This document shows, in pieces, positions 24,656-32,388 of a stretch of 43,089 bases of DNA (position 1 is the stretch's first letter; every line of letters begins with the position of its first letter). This DNA comes from Planomonospora parontospora. Lineage in GTDB: Bacteria > Actinomycetota > Actinomycetes > Streptosporangiales > Streptosporangiaceae. The notes beneath the pieces are model-generated. The model was not told the DNA's origin. It ran no database searches and saw nothing but the letters and a program-made list of their open reading frames with translations. The stretch spans positions 1-43,089 of the forward strand of contig BMQD01000035.1 of assembly GCA_014647935.1 (NCBI GenBank), read 5' to 3'. The translations under genes were made by a program, and so were the position numbers.

Positions 24656-25737
24656 GCGGCGGAGGCGGCGGAGAGAAGACCGAGCAGCCCACAGCGAAGA
24701 AGAAGCAGGACGCGCAGAAGGAAGGGCAGATCGCCCGGACGCCGGACTTCGCCGCATGGGCGTCGATGCTGGCGGCGGGCGTGCTCATGCCGATGGTGCT
24801 GGAGGACTCGGTCGAGGCGGCCGAGGGCATCATGCTCCGGGTGGGCGAGGTCATCGAGAACCCCGACCCGGCGCTGGTGCTGCAGATCCTCATCTCCGGC
24901 CTGGGCGACGCCATGCTGGCCGTCGCGCCGATCGCGGCCGCCACCGTGGTCATCACCCTGGCCGCCGCCGCGGCCCAGGGCGGCCTGAAGCCGGCCACCA
25001 AGCTGTTCAAGCCGCAGTTCAAGAAGCTCAACCCGCTGCAGGGCCTGAAGCGGATGTTCGGCGGGCAGGCGCTGTGGGAGAGCGCCAAGGCGCTGATGAA
25101 GACCGCCACGCTGACCGGCATCGCCTACATGGCGATCCGCGACCTGATCCCGATCCTGCTGGCCTCCGGCTCCCTGCCCCTGGGCGTGCTGCTGTCCAGC
25201 GCCGGCGACGCGATCCTGTCGCTGATGCGTTTCGCGGGCGCCACCGGCCTGGCGCTGGCCGCCGCCGACTACGCGATGGCGCGCCGCCGCATCGGCAAGC
25301 AGCTGAGGATGACCAAGCAGGAGGTCAAGGAGGAGTACAAGCGCTCCGAGGGCGACCCCCACGTCAAGGGGCAGATCCGCGCCCGCCAGCAGGCGATGGC
25401 CCGCAACCGCATGATGGCCGACGTCCCCACGGCCGACGTGGTCCTGGTCAACCCCACCCACGTCGCGGTGGCGCTGCGCTACGACCCGGCCAAGGGCGCC
25501 CCCCGGGTGGTCGCCAAGGGCTCCGGCACCATCGCGGCGAAGATCCGCGAGATCGCCGCCGAGAACCGCATCCCGATGGTCCAGGACGTCCCGCTGGCCC
25601 GCGCGCTGCACAAGAGCTGCGACATCGGCCAGGAGATCCCGGCCGAGATGTACGGCGCGATCGCCAAGGTGCTGGCCTTCGTGATGACCCTCAAGGCCAA
25701 GGGCTCCGCCGCCGGCACCCACCGCCTCGCCGCCTGA
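24652..25737 (+). CDS. flhB: Flagellar export switch protein FlhB
   Basis: A 361-residue protein that switches the export apparatus from rod/hook to filament substrates. It has the N-terminal signature EKTEQPTAKKKQDAQKEGQ and four membrane helices up to about residue 210. A charged linker (TKQEVKEEYKRSEGDPHVKGQIR) leads to the cytoplasmic domain, where the autocleavage motif NPTH lies at residues 267-270. The motif is intact, so self-cleavage and switching by FliK are expected. flhA, which often follows flhB, is not there; a terminator is. Confidence 0.96.
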   Translation: MSGGGGGEKTEQPTAKKKQDAQKEGQIARTPDFAAWASMLAAGVLMPMVLEDSVEAAEGIMLRVGEVIENPDPALVLQILISGLGDAMLAVAPIAAATVVITLAAAAAQGGLKPATKLFKPQFKKLNPLQGLKRMFGGQALWESAKALMKTATLTGIAYMAIRDLIPILLASGSLPLGVLLSSAGDAILSLMRFAGATGLALAAADYAMARRRIGKQLRMTKQEVKEEYKRSEGDPHVKGQIRARQQAMARNRMMADVPTADVVLVNPTHVAVALRYDPAKGAPRVVAKGSGTIAAKIREIAAENRIPMVQDVPLARALHKSCDIGQEIPAEMYGAIAKVLAFVMTLKAKGSAAGTHRLAA

Positions 25738-25768
25738 GAGCGGCATCGGCCGCCTCTGACCGCACGAT

Positions 25769-25800
25769 GAAGCCCTCCGAACGTCCGTTCGGAGGGCTTC
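25769..25800 (+). terminator. Terminator of the fliM-flhB operon
   Basis: A perfect 14-bp stem (25769-25782 with 25787-25800) and a four-base loop, 32 bases after the flhB stop. It ends the flagellar cluster in this window. From here to about 26029 I see no gene; the end of that stretch (25960-26029) becomes AT-rich. Confidence 0.85.
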
Positions 25801-26029
25801 CGCCGCTCCCCCGGTGGGCGGACGGCCGAGGCGGGAGGCCCTGGCCGCAGGACCGCCGGACGGGATCACGCAGGCCGCCACCGCACGGGACCCGGCCCGC
25901 CCTCCGGGGGAGCGGCCGCCGGCTCCCGGAGCTGAGGGAAACGCGAGTGCGGTGTCCCTATAAGAGAAGAAGATCCTATTTTGTTACCGTGTGTGAGTAT
26001 CACGCTACGTAATATATTTGACGCCCGGT

Positions 26030-26058
26030 TTGCCATTTTCGTGACGGACAGTTAGTGT
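26030..26058 (+). promoter_or_regulatory. Sigma-70-type promoter of exopolysaccharide operon 1
   Basis: TTGCCA at 26030-26035, 17 bases, then TAGTGT at 26053-26058, a housekeeping-type promoter. The copy before the second DUF2334 gene has the same elements and spacing (TTGCCG, 17 bases, TACTCT), which supports both. Transcription should start near 26064-26066, giving a leader of about 200 bases. Confidence 0.65.
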
Positions 26059-26063
26059 GACCG

Positions 26064-26267
26064 GGAGGCCGCAGGCAGGGGCATATGCCTGCGGCATTCA
26101 GCGGGTACGCGATGATCCGGGACGGCCTCAACGGCGCTTGACGGCGCACGTAGGAATTCGGCCGCCTAGCCGTTCCGGGGAGCCAATGGCGAGACCGAAC
26201 CCAGCCGTCATCTGACGTCCTTCCATCGAAGGCGTCCGGGTTCTTCTTCGTCGTGGGAGTCCTTGCC
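26064..26267 (+). promoter_or_regulatory. Structured 5' leader, copy 1: candidate riboswitch with terminator-like hairpin
   Basis: An untranslated leader of about 200 bases. Bases 26109-26203 are identical, base for base, to 29798-29892 in the second leader. The upstream 45 bases are similar and both contain GGGGCATATGCC. Visible pairings are GGGACGGC with GCCGTTCC closing a multi-element domain, and CCGCAGGCA with TGCCTGCGG. The conserved 3' end GAACCC (26197-26202) can pair with GGGTTC (26238-26243) around an inner stem (GACG-t-CCTT with AAGGCGTC). TTCTTCTTCG follows, which resembles an intrinsic terminator. A Shine-Dalgarno sequence GTGGGAG (26253-26259) follows. I match it to no riboswitch class I know; a GEMM, ydaO or other assignment has not been excluded by search. 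Confidence 0.6.
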
Positions 26268-26345
26268 ATGCCCGCCTGCTCCGCGCCTCCGCCGTGCGCT
26301 CCGCTCTCCGCCTCCGCCCTCCGGGCGATCGCCGGGGGTGCCTGA
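26268..26345 (+). CDS. Short leader-proximal open reading frame (25 codons)
   Basis: ATG at 26268 lies eight bases after GTGGGAG and encodes 25 residues (MPACSAPPPCAPLSASALRA then IAGGA). The TGA is one base before the ATG of the membrane protein gene (TGA-G-ATG). Its ribosome site and first codons align with the start of the second DUF2334 protein (MPASS...), where the same leader drives a full gene. It may be a coupling or leader peptide, or the remnant of a signal-peptide coding start. Expression is unproven. Confidence 0.45.
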   Translation: MPACSAPPPCAPLSASALRAIAGGA

Positions 26346-26346
26346 G

Positions 26347-26670
26347 ATGTACGCCAACAGCGCCCTCGCGCTCACCGGCGCCGGAATGAGCGTGGCCGGC
26401 TCCGTCGCCCTCCCGCCCCTGCACTCCGGTTCCTCCGCCGACGCCGCCCTGTCCCCCGCCGCGGACGTGGCCCGCACCCTGCTGATGATCACCGGCGCGG
26501 GCTTCGGCCTCTTCCTGCTGGCCATGGCCGTCCTGCTGGCCGCCGGCGCCGTGCTGCGCGGCGTCGACGCCGCCCGCCGCCGGCGCGCCCTGCCGCGGGC
26601 CGACCGCCGCGCCCGTCATACCGCCGCCGGCGCCGAGGGCCGGAACCAGGTGGCGGAGCTGCTGCGATGA
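26347..26670 (+). CDS. Small membrane protein of the exopolysaccharide operon
   Basis: A 107-residue protein with a moderately hydrophobic N-terminus (LALTGAGMSVAGSVALP), a strong membrane helix at about residues 47-70 (LMITGAGFGLFLLAMAVLLAAGAVL) and a basic cytoplasmic tail rich in Arg (DAARRRRALPRADRRAR). I do not recognise a family. Its ATG follows the short leader reading frame by one base and its stop overlaps the glycosyltransferase start by four (ATGA), so it is probably a partner or accessory of that enzyme. Confidence 0.7.
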   Translation: MYANSALALTGAGMSVAGSVALPPLHSGSSADAALSPAADVARTLLMITGAGFGLFLLAMAVLLAAGAVLRGVDAARRRRALPRADRRARHTAAGAEGRNQVAELLR

Positions 26671-27905
26671 GCCCCCTGCTCTGGCTGAGCTCGGCGGTCA
26701 TCGTGCTCGGGCTCGGCTACACCTGCGTGATGTTCGTGCTGTCGCGGGGCGTGCGCCGCCCCGCCCGACCGGCCGAGCCCGCGCCGTTCTACGTCTTCCT
26801 GATGGCCTGCCTGGACGAGGAGAAAGTGCTCGCCGCCAGCCTGCAGCGGCTGCGCGGCCTGCCCGGCGACCTCGCGGTACTGGTCGTCGACGACGCCTCC
26901 TCCGACGCCACCGCCGACATCGTCCGCGACGCCGCGGCCGAGGACGGCCGGATCTGGCTGCTGCAGCGCACCCTGCCGGACGCCCGCCGCGGCAAGGGCG
27001 CGGCCCTCAACGCGGGCCTGGCCCACCTGCTGGACTCCGGGCTGCTGACCGGGCGCGACCCCGACCGGGTGGTCGTGTGCGTGCTCGACGCCGACGGGCG
27101 CCTGGACACCGACGCCCTGGAGGAGGTCACGCCGTACTTCGCCGACCCCGGCACCGGCGCGGTCCAGGTCGGCGTGCGGATGTACAACCGGCACACCGGC
27201 CTGCTGGCCCGGCTGCAGGACATGGAGTTCGTCGTCTACACCGACGTCTTCCAGAACGGCCGCCGCCACCTGGGCAGCGTCGGCCTCGGCGGCAACGGCC
27301 AGTTCATGCGGCTGAGCGCGCTCACCCGGCTGGGCGCCGACCCGTGGAGCGACTGCCTGACCGAGGACCTCGACCTCGGCGTGCGCATGCTCGCCGCCGG
27401 CTGGCAGAACCGGTTCTGCCACACCACCGCCGTGCACCAGCAGGCGGTCCTGTCGCCCAAGCGGCTGGTACGGCAGCGCTCGCGCTGGTTCCAGGGCCAC
27501 CTGCAGGCCGGCAGGCTGCTGCCGCTGGTCATCCGCCGCGCGCCGTTCGCCGCCGCGCCGGACCTGGTCTACCACCTGCTCAGCCCGTGGTTCCTGCTGC
27601 TGACCTCGCTGCTGCCGCTGGCGTTCCTCGCCTCCGGCGCGGCCCTGGCGCTGGCCTCGCTGCAGGCCGGGCAGAGCGTGGTCTCGCCCGCCGTGTTCGC
27701 CGCCTGGTACGCGCTCTCCTTCGGCGTCGGCCTGATCTACGGCTACGTGTACTGGCGCCGCGACCGGGAGCTGGGCCTGCTGCGCTCCCTGCTGCTGGGG
27801 CACGCGTTCGTGCTCTACGGCTACCAGTGGTTCGCGGCCGGCTGGTGGGCGGTGGGGCGCGCCCTCTCCGGCCGCCAGACCTGGCTCAAGACCGCCCGCA
27901 CCTGA
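26667..27905 (+). CDS. Processive family 2 glycosyltransferase, probable exopolysaccharide synthase
   Basis: A 412-residue inner-membrane synthase that would polymerise a beta-linked polysaccharide from a nucleotide sugar and pass it outwards. An N-terminal membrane helix is followed by a GT-A domain with DDASSD (residues 75-80), DADG (141-144), the TED catalytic motif (232-234) and QRSRW (270-274), the Q-x-x-R-W signature of processive synthases such as cellulose, hyaluronan and PgaC-type poly-GlcNAc enzymes. Two to three further membrane helices follow at the C-terminus. There is no PilZ domain. The neighbouring deacetylase-like genes favour an amino-sugar polymer, but the sugar cannot be read from sequence. 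Confidence 0.88.
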   Translation: MSPLLWLSSAVIVLGLGYTCVMFVLSRGVRRPARPAEPAPFYVFLMACLDEEKVLAASLQRLRGLPGDLAVLVVDDASSDATADIVRDAAAEDGRIWLLQRTLPDARRGKGAALNAGLAHLLDSGLLTGRDPDRVVVCVLDADGRLDTDALEEVTPYFADPGTGAVQVGVRMYNRHTGLLARLQDMEFVVYTDVFQNGRRHLGSVGLGGNGQFMRLSALTRLGADPWSDCLTEDLDLGVRMLAAGWQNRFCHTTAVHQQAVLSPKRLVRQRSRWFQGHLQAGRLLPLVIRRAPFAAAPDLVYHLLSPWFLLLTSLLPLAFLASGAALALASLQAGQSVVSPAVFAAWYALSFGVGLIYGYVYWRRDRELGLLRSLLLGHAFVLYGYQWFAAGWWAVGRALSGRQTWLKTART

Positions 27906-28028
27906 CGCGGACCGCACCCGGCGCAGACCGCACCTGACGCGGACCGCCTCCGCACCCGTCCCCGGCCCGTGCCGCCGCATCCGGCCGCCGGACCGCACAC
28001 CCGACCGCCGCCTCGTCCCGGGACTGAC

Positions 28029-29624
28029 ATGACCGCATCGCCCCGCTCCCGTTCCCGCCTCCGCGCGCTGGCCCTGACCGTGCTGACGGCGCTGACCGCC
28101 GGGCTGCTCCTGGCCGCCGGCTCGGCTCCGCAGTCCGCGGCCACCGCCCGGGCGGGCGGCTTCACCGGCGGCCTGGCCGGCACCGGCCGCTCCACGCTCG
28201 TGCTGTACGACACGACCGGCCGGTGGGCGCCGACCGGCGAGCTGTACGCCGCCCAGGCCGCCAACCTGACCGGCCACTTCGGCACGTTCACCGCCCTGCC
28301 GGTGACGTCCTACACCGCCGGCGCGATGGACTCCTACACCGCGGTGGTCTACGTCGGCTCCACCTACGACGAGCCGCTGCCGGAGGCGTTCCTGGCCGAC
28401 GTGCGCGCCGCCGTGCGCCCGGTGATCTGGCTGAACAACAACATCTGGCAGCTGGCCGCCTCCAGCCCCACCTTCGCCGCCGACCACGGCTGGGCGCCGT
28501 CCTCGTTCGACCAGGGTGCCATCGACAAGGTCGTCTACAAGGGCCGCACCCTCGCCCGCGACACCGCCGACACCGCCAGCGTGATGGCCTACGCCACGCT
28601 CGACGAGACCAAGGCGAAGGTCCTGGCCACCGCCGTGCGCACCGACGGGACCCGCCTGCCCTGGGCGGTGCGCTCGGGCAACCTGACCTACGTCGGCGAG
28701 ATGCCCTTCGCCTACACCGTGACGGCCGGCCGCTACCTGGCCTTCGCCGACCTGCTGTTCGACGCGCTCGCCCCGGAGACCGCCGAGCGCCACCGGGCCC
28801 TGCTCCGCCTGGAGGACATCGGCCCCGCCGCCGACCCGGCCGGCCTCATGGCGGTCGCCGCCGAGCTGAAGAAGCGCCGCGTCCCCTACTCCTTCGGCGT
28901 CTACACCCTGCACCGGGAGCCGGAGAAGGACGTCGAGATCCGGCTGCGGGACCGGCCCGAGGTCGTCGCGGCGATCAAGTACATGCTCGCCAACGGCGGC
29001 ACGATGATCATGCACGGCTACACCCACCAGTACGGCACCAAGGCCAACCCCTACAACGGCGCCAGCGGCGACGACTTCGAGTTCTACGCCACCCACGTCG
29101 ACGAGAAGGACTACGTGGTCTACGACGGCCCCGTCGCCGGCGACTCCTTCGAATGGGCGCAGGGCCGCCTGGACGCCGCGGCGGCGGAGTTCCGCGCCTC
29201 CGGCCTGCCGGTGCCGACGATCTTCGAGTTCCCGCACTACGCCGGGTCGGCCGAGGACTACCGGGCGGTGCGCTCGCGCTTCGCCGCCCGCTACGAGCGC
29301 GGCATGTACTTCGCCGGCACGCTGTCGGGCACCGCCGTACGGTACGACCACTCGGCCGGGCAGTTCTTCCCCTACACCGTCACCGACGTCTACGGCTCCA
29401 AGGTGATCCCGGAGAACCTCGGCAACCTCATCCCCACCGGCTACAACAACCACCCGTCGGTGCTCCCGGCAGACCTGGTCGAGGCCGCCCGGGCCAACCT
29501 CGTCGTCCGCGACGGGGTGGCCAGCTTCTTCTACCACCCCTACCTCGGCACCGGGCGGCTCGGCGAGATCATCGACGGCATCAAGAGCCTGGGCTACACG
29601 TTCGTGCCCGCGAGCGCCATGTAG
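28029..29624 (+). CDS. Secreted DUF2334 protein 1, polysaccharide-deacetylase superfamily
   Basis: A 531-residue exported protein. Residues 1-40 form a Sec signal (LRALALTVLTALTAGLLLAAG). Residues about 50-250 form an alpha/beta domain (TLVLYDTTG, TAVVYVGSTYDEPLP, PVIWLNNNIWQL), amidotransferase-like in pattern. Residues about 255-530 form DUF2334, a NodB-related barrel, with a metal-site Asp in LLRLEDIGP (D263) and HGYTH (H329, H333). The family is presumed to deacetylate a polysaccharide; activity is inferred. It closely resembles the next gene. ATG 28029 is chosen over a GTG at 27969 because it starts the signal peptide. The 123-base gap upstream holds short repeats of an ACCTGACGCGGACCGC type. 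Confidence 0.85.
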   Translation: MTASPRSRSRLRALALTVLTALTAGLLLAAGSAPQSAATARAGGFTGGLAGTGRSTLVLYDTTGRWAPTGELYAAQAANLTGHFGTFTALPVTSYTAGAMDSYTAVVYVGSTYDEPLPEAFLADVRAAVRPVIWLNNNIWQLAASSPTFAADHGWAPSSFDQGAIDKVVYKGRTLARDTADTASVMAYATLDETKAKVLATAVRTDGTRLPWAVRSGNLTYVGEMPFAYTVTAGRYLAFADLLFDALAPETAERHRALLRLEDIGPAADPAGLMAVAAELKKRRVPYSFGVYTLHREPEKDVEIRLRDRPEVVAAIKYMLANGGTMIMHGYTHQYGTKANPYNGASGDDFEFYATHVDEKDYVVYDGPVAGDSFEWAQGRLDAAAAEFRASGLPVPTIFEFPHYAGSAEDYRAVRSRFAARYERGMYFAGTLSGTAVRYDHSAGQFFPYTVTDVYGSKVIPENLGNLIPTGYNNHPSVLPADLVEAARANLVVRDGVASFFYHPYLGTGRLGEIIDGIKSLGYTFVPASAM

Positions 29625-29718
29625 GCCGGACGGGGGACCGGGCACCGGGCGGCACGGCGGGCGGTCCGCGACCGCCGTGCCGCCCGTGTCACTCTCGGTG
29701 GAGAACGCGGTGATCGAT

Positions 29719-29747
29719 TTGCCGCACTGGTGACCGAAAGTTACTCT
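29719..29747 (+). promoter_or_regulatory. Sigma-70-type promoter of DUF2334 gene 2
   Basis: TTGCCG at 29719-29724, 17 bases, then TACTCT at 29742-29747. It is in register with the promoter of copy 1, including the surrounding GTGAC and AAGTTA/CAGTTA bases, so the promoter and leader moved or duplicated as one unit. A small GC-rich inverted repeat upstream (GGGCGGCACGGCGGGC... region, 29646-29690) may terminate DUF2334 gene 1. Confidence 0.6.
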
Positions 29748-29752
29748 GAACG

Positions 29753-29952
29753 AGAACCCGCAGGTAGGGGCATATGCCGCGGTAGTTCACGGGGTAAGCG
29801 ATGATCCGGGACGGCCTCAACGGCGCTTGACGGCGCACGTAGGAATTCGGCCGCCTAGCCGTTCCGGGGAGCCAATGGCGAGACCGAACCCACACCCTGT
29901 CATGCGACGCCCCGGCGGCGTCGATCTCGCTTCGTTGTGGGGGTCTTCCCGT
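29753..29952 (+). promoter_or_regulatory. Structured 5' leader, copy 2: candidate riboswitch masking the ribosome site
   Basis: Bases 29798-29892 are identical to 26109-26203 of copy 1; the flanks are diverged. The conserved core end GACCGAACCCA runs into CACA, so CCCACA (29889-29894) can pair with TGTGGG (29936-29941), and GACC (29882-29885) with GGTC (29942-29945). These pairs hide the GGGGG Shine-Dalgarno sequence of the ATG at 29953. Between them lies an unrelated but stable inner hairpin (CGACGCC with GGCGTCG, 29905-29923). So copies 1 and 2 use the same conserved segment in different downstream pairings, as expected of a ligand- or temperature-controlled switch. The pairing is read by eye and not tested. 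Confidence 0.6.
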
Positions 29953-31560
29953 ATGCCCGCTTCCTCCCTCCGGCGCAGGGCCGTCCTGCCCGCGCTGGCG
30001 GCCCTGCTCTCCGCCGTGCTGCTGCTCACCACCGGCCTCGCGACGCCGACCGCGTCCGCGTCCGCCGCGTCCGCGGGCGCGTCCGCCAGGGCCAAGGCCT
30101 TCACCGGCGGCCTGGCCGGCACCGGCCGCTCCACGCTCGTGCTGTACGACACGACCGGCCAGTGGGGCTGGCTGGGCGAGCTGTACGCCGCCCAGACCGC
30201 CAACCTGACCGGCCACTTCGGCACGTTCGCCGCGCTGCCCGTCTCGGCGTACACCGCCGGCGCCATGGACGCCTACACCGCGGTGGTCTACGTCGGCTCC
30301 ACCTACGACGAGCCGCTGCCGGAGGCGTTCCTGGCCGACGTGCGCGACGCCGACCGCCCGGTGATCTGGATGAACAACAACATCTGGCAGCTCACCGCCT
30401 CCATCCCCACCTTCGCCGCCGACTACGGCTGGATGTGGTCGCAGTTCGACTTCGGCACCGTCGAGGGCGTCGTCTACAAGGGCAGGGACCTGTCGCGCGA
30501 CGGCCGCAACGCCTCCGGCATCATGGACTACGCCTCGGTCGACGAGACCAAGGCCGAGGTCCTGGCCGCCGCGGTGCGCGAGGACGGCACGCGGATCCCG
30601 TGGGCGGTCCGCTCGGGCGAGCTGACCTACATCGGTGAGATCCCCTTCGCCTACACCACCGCCTCCGACCGCTACCTGGTCTTCTCCGACCTGCTGTTCG
30701 ACGCGCTCGCCCCGCAGACCAAGGAGCGCCACCGGGCCCTGCTCCGCCTGGAGGACATCGGCCCCAACGCCGAGCCGGCCGAGCTGATGAAGATCGCCGT
30801 CGAGCTGAAGCGCCGGAAGATCCCCTACTCCTTCGGCGTCTACACCGTCTACAAGGAGCCGGGCAAGACCGTCGCGCTCCGGCAGCGCCCCCTGGTGGTC
30901 GCGGCGATCAAGTACATGCTCGCCAACGGCGGCACGATGATCGCCCACGGCTACACCCACCAGTACACCGACGCGCCCAACCCCTACAACGGCACCAGCG
31001 GCGACGACTTCGAGTTCTACACCGCGCACGTCGACGAGCAGAACTACGTCCGCTACGACGGCCCCGTGGCCGAGGACTCCCCCGCCTGGGCGGCGGACCG
31101 GATCGAGAAGATGAAGGCGGAGTTCCGCGCCGCCCGGCTCCCGGTGCCGCAGTACTTCGAGTTCCCGCACTACGCCGGGTCCGCCGTGGACTACGAGGCC
31201 GTCCGCCGGGCCGGGTTCAAGGCCCGCTACGAGCGCAGCCTCTACTTCGCCGGCACGCTCTCGGGCACGGCGCCGCAGTACGACCACATGGCCGGGCAGT
31301 TCTTCCCCTACACCGTCACCGACGTCTACGGCTCCAAGGTGATCCCGGAGAACGTCGGCAACATCGAGCCGGAGTCCTTCAACAACCACCCGGTGGTCCT
31401 CCCGGCCGACCTGGTCAAGGCCGCCCGGGCCAACCTCGCCGTCCGCGACGGCGTGGCCAGCTTCTTCTACCACCCCTACCTCGGCACCAAGTGGCTGCTG
31501 GAGACCGTCGACGGCATCAGGAAGCTCGGCTACACCTTCGTGCCGGCCTCCGCGATGTGA
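29953..31560 (+). CDS. Secreted DUF2334 protein 2, polysaccharide-deacetylase superfamily
   Basis: A 535-residue paralogue of the preceding gene with the same architecture. It has a signal peptide (VLPALAALLSAVLLLTTGLA) ending in an Ala/Ser-rich region, an alpha/beta domain with TLVLYDTTGQW and PVIWMNNNIWQL, and DUF2334 with LLRLEDIGP and the HGYTH metal motif. The two proteins share long identical blocks (for example the GGLAGTGRSTLVLYDTTG segment and the FEFPHYAGSA block), but differ in loops such as DYGWMWSQFDFG, so substrate preference may differ. ATG 29953 follows the GGGGG ribosome site; the longer in-frame start at 29827 is inside the conserved leader and is rejected. Confidence 0.86.
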   Translation: MPASSLRRRAVLPALAALLSAVLLLTTGLATPTASASAASAGASARAKAFTGGLAGTGRSTLVLYDTTGQWGWLGELYAAQTANLTGHFGTFAALPVSAYTAGAMDAYTAVVYVGSTYDEPLPEAFLADVRDADRPVIWMNNNIWQLTASIPTFAADYGWMWSQFDFGTVEGVVYKGRDLSRDGRNASGIMDYASVDETKAEVLAAAVREDGTRIPWAVRSGELTYIGEIPFAYTTASDRYLVFSDLLFDALAPQTKERHRALLRLEDIGPNAEPAELMKIAVELKRRKIPYSFGVYTVYKEPGKTVALRQRPLVVAAIKYMLANGGTMIAHGYTHQYTDAPNPYNGTSGDDFEFYTAHVDEQNYVRYDGPVAEDSPAWAADRIEKMKAEFRAARLPVPQYFEFPHYAGSAVDYEAVRRAGFKARYERSLYFAGTLSGTAPQYDHMAGQFFPYTVTDVYGSKVIPENVGNIEPESFNNHPVVLPADLVKAARANLAVRDGVASFFYHPYLGTKWLLETVDGIRKLGYTFVPASAM

Positions 31561-31578
31561 GCACCGGCGGCGCGTGAA

Positions 31579-31620
31579 AAGGGGGAGGGGACACGGCGTG
31601 TGCCGTGTCCCCTCCCCCTT
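31579..31620. terminator. Strong bidirectional terminator
   Basis: A 19-bp perfect stem (31579-31597 with 31602-31620), beginning in AAAA and ending in TT. It lies between DUF2334 gene 2 and the convergent minus-strand CHAP gene. Confidence 0.9.
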
Positions 31621-31698
31621 GCGCGCACCGCGCGGATCCCCGTCCCGGGAAGCCCCGCGTTCCGCCTCGCCGCCCGGTTCCGCGGCGGCGGCACCGCG

Positions 31699-32388
31699 TC
31701 AGGACGCGTACTGCGGGTAGCCGTAGCCGGCGACCTGGGACTTGGGCCGGACGCGCTCCTCGACCTTGCCGTTGCCGGTGTTGCCCTCGATGGTGGAGAT
31801 GGTGCCGTCGCCGTTGTCCTTCTTGACCAGGCCGACGTGGTCGATGCCGGACAGGTCGTCGCCCTGCTCCCAGTCGAAGAAGACGACCGCGCCCGGGGCG
31901 GCCTTCTTGCCCAACTTGCCGTTGGCCTCGAACCACTCGGCGTAGGTGACGGTATAGGCGTCCCAGCCGACGGTGGTCCGCATGCCGGTCTGCTCGCCGA
32001 CCCAGGAGACGAACATCGCGCACCAGGGGGCGTCGGAGTAGGCCTTGACGCTGCCGCCGTCGCGCTCGACGGTCTCCTGCGCCCGCTGGGACTTCATGTA
32101 CCACTTGTGGAACTTGGTGCCGCCGCCGTCGGAGTTCTCCTCCACGCCGACCTGCGTCCGGGCGACCTTCAGCAGGGCGTCCGCCGTCACCCGCGGCTTG
32201 ACGGCCTGGGACTGCGCCGGAGCCGGGGCCGCGGCCTGCGCCGGGGCCTGCAGCGGGGCCTGCGCGGGGGCCGGGGCCTGCGGCGCGGTGTCGGCGTGGG
32301 CCGTACCGGTGGTCAGGGCGGTCCCGGCGGCCAGGGCCAGGCCGAGGGCGGCGGTGAGGGTGCGGGTGCGGGCGGTGGTGGCAGTCAT
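31699..32388 (-). CDS. Secreted CHAP-domain cell-wall hydrolase
   Basis: A 229-residue exported protein. Residues 1-33 form a Sec signal ending GTAHA. Residues about 34-65 are a Pro/Ala/Gln linker. The rest is a CHAP amidase/endopeptidase domain with the catalytic Cys in DAPWCAMFVSWVGEQTG, the catalytic His in GIDHVGLV, and EGNTGNG near the end. CHAP enzymes cut peptidoglycan amide bonds. ATG 32388 starts the signal peptide, with AAGGA upstream; the in-frame start at 32514 adds unrelated sequence. It is convergent to the DUF2334 genes and is probably transcribed alone. Confidence 0.85.
   Translation of the reverse strand: MTATTARTRTLTAALGLALAAGTALTTGTAHADTAPQAPAPAQAPLQAPAQAAAPAPAQSQAVKPRVTADALLKVARTQVGVEENSDGGGTKFHKWYMKSQRAQETVERDGGSVKAYSDAPWCAMFVSWVGEQTGMRTTVGWDAYTVTYAEWFEANGKLGKKAAPGAVVFFDWEQGDDLSGIDHVGLVKKDNGDGTISTIEGNTGNGKVEERVRPKSQVAGYGYPQYAS

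Noticed and set aside
26064-26203. Assignment of the leaders to the GEMM-I (c-di-GMP) or ydaO (c-di-AMP) riboswitch classes
   Set aside because: Short resemblances (GGGTACGC-GATG to GGGACGC-AAAG; CGGGGAGCCAA and GACCGAACCC to ydaO blocks) exist, but the other conserved blocks and their order are missing by eye. A covariance search is needed before naming either.
29827-29952. N-terminal extension of DUF2334 protein 2 (start at 29827)
   Set aside because: It would translate the conserved leader core, and the signal peptide begins at 29953 behind a good ribosome site.
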